The notes under the pieces: model-generated
What the model was told of the DNA's origin: nothing
Databases searched by the model: none
What the model saw: the letters and a program-made list of their open reading frames with translations, nothing else
Source: an uncultured Opitutia bacterium
GTDB taxonomy: Bacteria > Verrucomicrobiota > Verrucomicrobiia > Opitutales > Opitutaceae
Direction of reading: 5' to 3'
DNA length: 22,772 nucleotides
Assembly: GCA_903938935.1 (NCBI GenBank)
Contig: CAJAFD010000395.1
Coordinates: forward strand, 1 to 22,772
Made by a program: the position numbers and the translations under genes
Part shown: positions 22,680-22,772 of the stretch, one piece after another
How positions within the stretch are numbered: position 1 is the first letter of the stretch
How the letters are laid out: each line of letters begins with the position of its first letter

Positions 22680-22772
22680 TCAAGCGCCGCGCTCGGCGTC
22701 TTGCTCGGTTTCGTCCGCTTCCGTCTCGCGCGGCATATAATACGCCACGGCCGCGATCGCCGCACACACGAT
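22680..22772 (-). CDS. C-terminal end of a leftward gene, probable membrane protein
   Basis: Read leftward from the last base, the frame is open and encodes IVCAAIAAVAYYMPRE followed by a short acidic tail, ending at TGA (complement of 22680-22682). A hydrophobic stretch with a charged cytoplasmic tail is typical of the last membrane segment of an integral protein. Only 30 residues are in the window, so the family cannot be named. It would converge on the acidic-tail protein gene. This frame is too short and start-less to be found by a standard start-to-stop search; chance is not excluded. Confidence 0.45.
   Translation of the reverse strand: MVCAAIAAVAYYMPRETEADETEQDAERGA

Noticed and set aside
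22319..22765. Serine-rich minus-strand frame opposite the acidic tail
   Set aside because: Its serine runs are simply the antisense of the GAC/GAA repeats, and it crosses a terminator.

Overview
This is a GC-rich window of about 22.8 kb with 15 complete protein genes, two genes cut by the window edges, one tRNA gene and four hairpin terminators. There is no transposase, phage gene, CRISPR array or rRNA. Gene content points to the phylum Verrucomicrobiota, most likely family Opitutaceae. The reasons are a PVC-type propeller/HEAT/cytochrome c protein, a large secreted protease mosaic ending in paired modules of about 130 residues that I associate with Opitutaceae exoproteins, and house-keeping genes of matching style. 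This assignment is inference from protein style, not from a marker gene. None of the starts has a convincing Shine-Dalgarno sequence, and three or more genes start with GTG.

Layout, left to right. Positions 1-351 hold the end of an NMT1/THI5-like substrate-binding protein. Positions 444-4087 hold a three-gene sugar ABC importer (permease, periplasmic binding protein, two-domain ATPase), with a spaced 9-bp inverted repeat just upstream. Then come a single-domain UspA protein (4202-4666), the secreted PVC cytochrome/propeller protein (4817-7561) closed by a strong terminator, and a 1405-residue secreted subtilase mosaic (7731-11948). Positions 12020-14869 carry pyrR-pyrB-pyrC, a pyrimidine cluster. 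A CPBP membrane protease gene, thiL and tsaE follow on the same strand (14982-17202); thiL and tsaE overlap by 17 bp.

The strand then switches. A 656-residue protein of unknown function, with low-complexity linkers, is read leftward (17279-19249) into a tandem pair of terminators facing tsaE. Upstream of it on the same strand lies tRNA-Leu(GAG) (19404-19488). cysE is read rightward (19613-20545) and converges on pyrD (20570-21619, leftward). pyrD is divergent from a 270-residue protein with an acidic/lysine-rich tail (21789-22601), which ends in a perfect terminator. The last 93 bases look like the end of another leftward gene, probably for a membrane protein.

Functional threads: extracellular nutrient handling on the left (sugar import, secreted oxidoreductase-like protein, secreted protease); pyrimidine synthesis (pyrR, pyrB, pyrC and a separate pyrD); and single house-keeping steps (thiamine diphosphate, tRNA t6A, cysteine). 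No gap without a gene exceeds about 170 bases. The largest are 7562-7730, 21620-21788, 19250-19403 and 4667-4816, each described in an entry below. I found no clear new defence or mobile system. The best candidates for undescribed biology are the 656-residue protein with its hairpin-rich leader, the acidic-tail protein, and the subtilase-propeller fusion.
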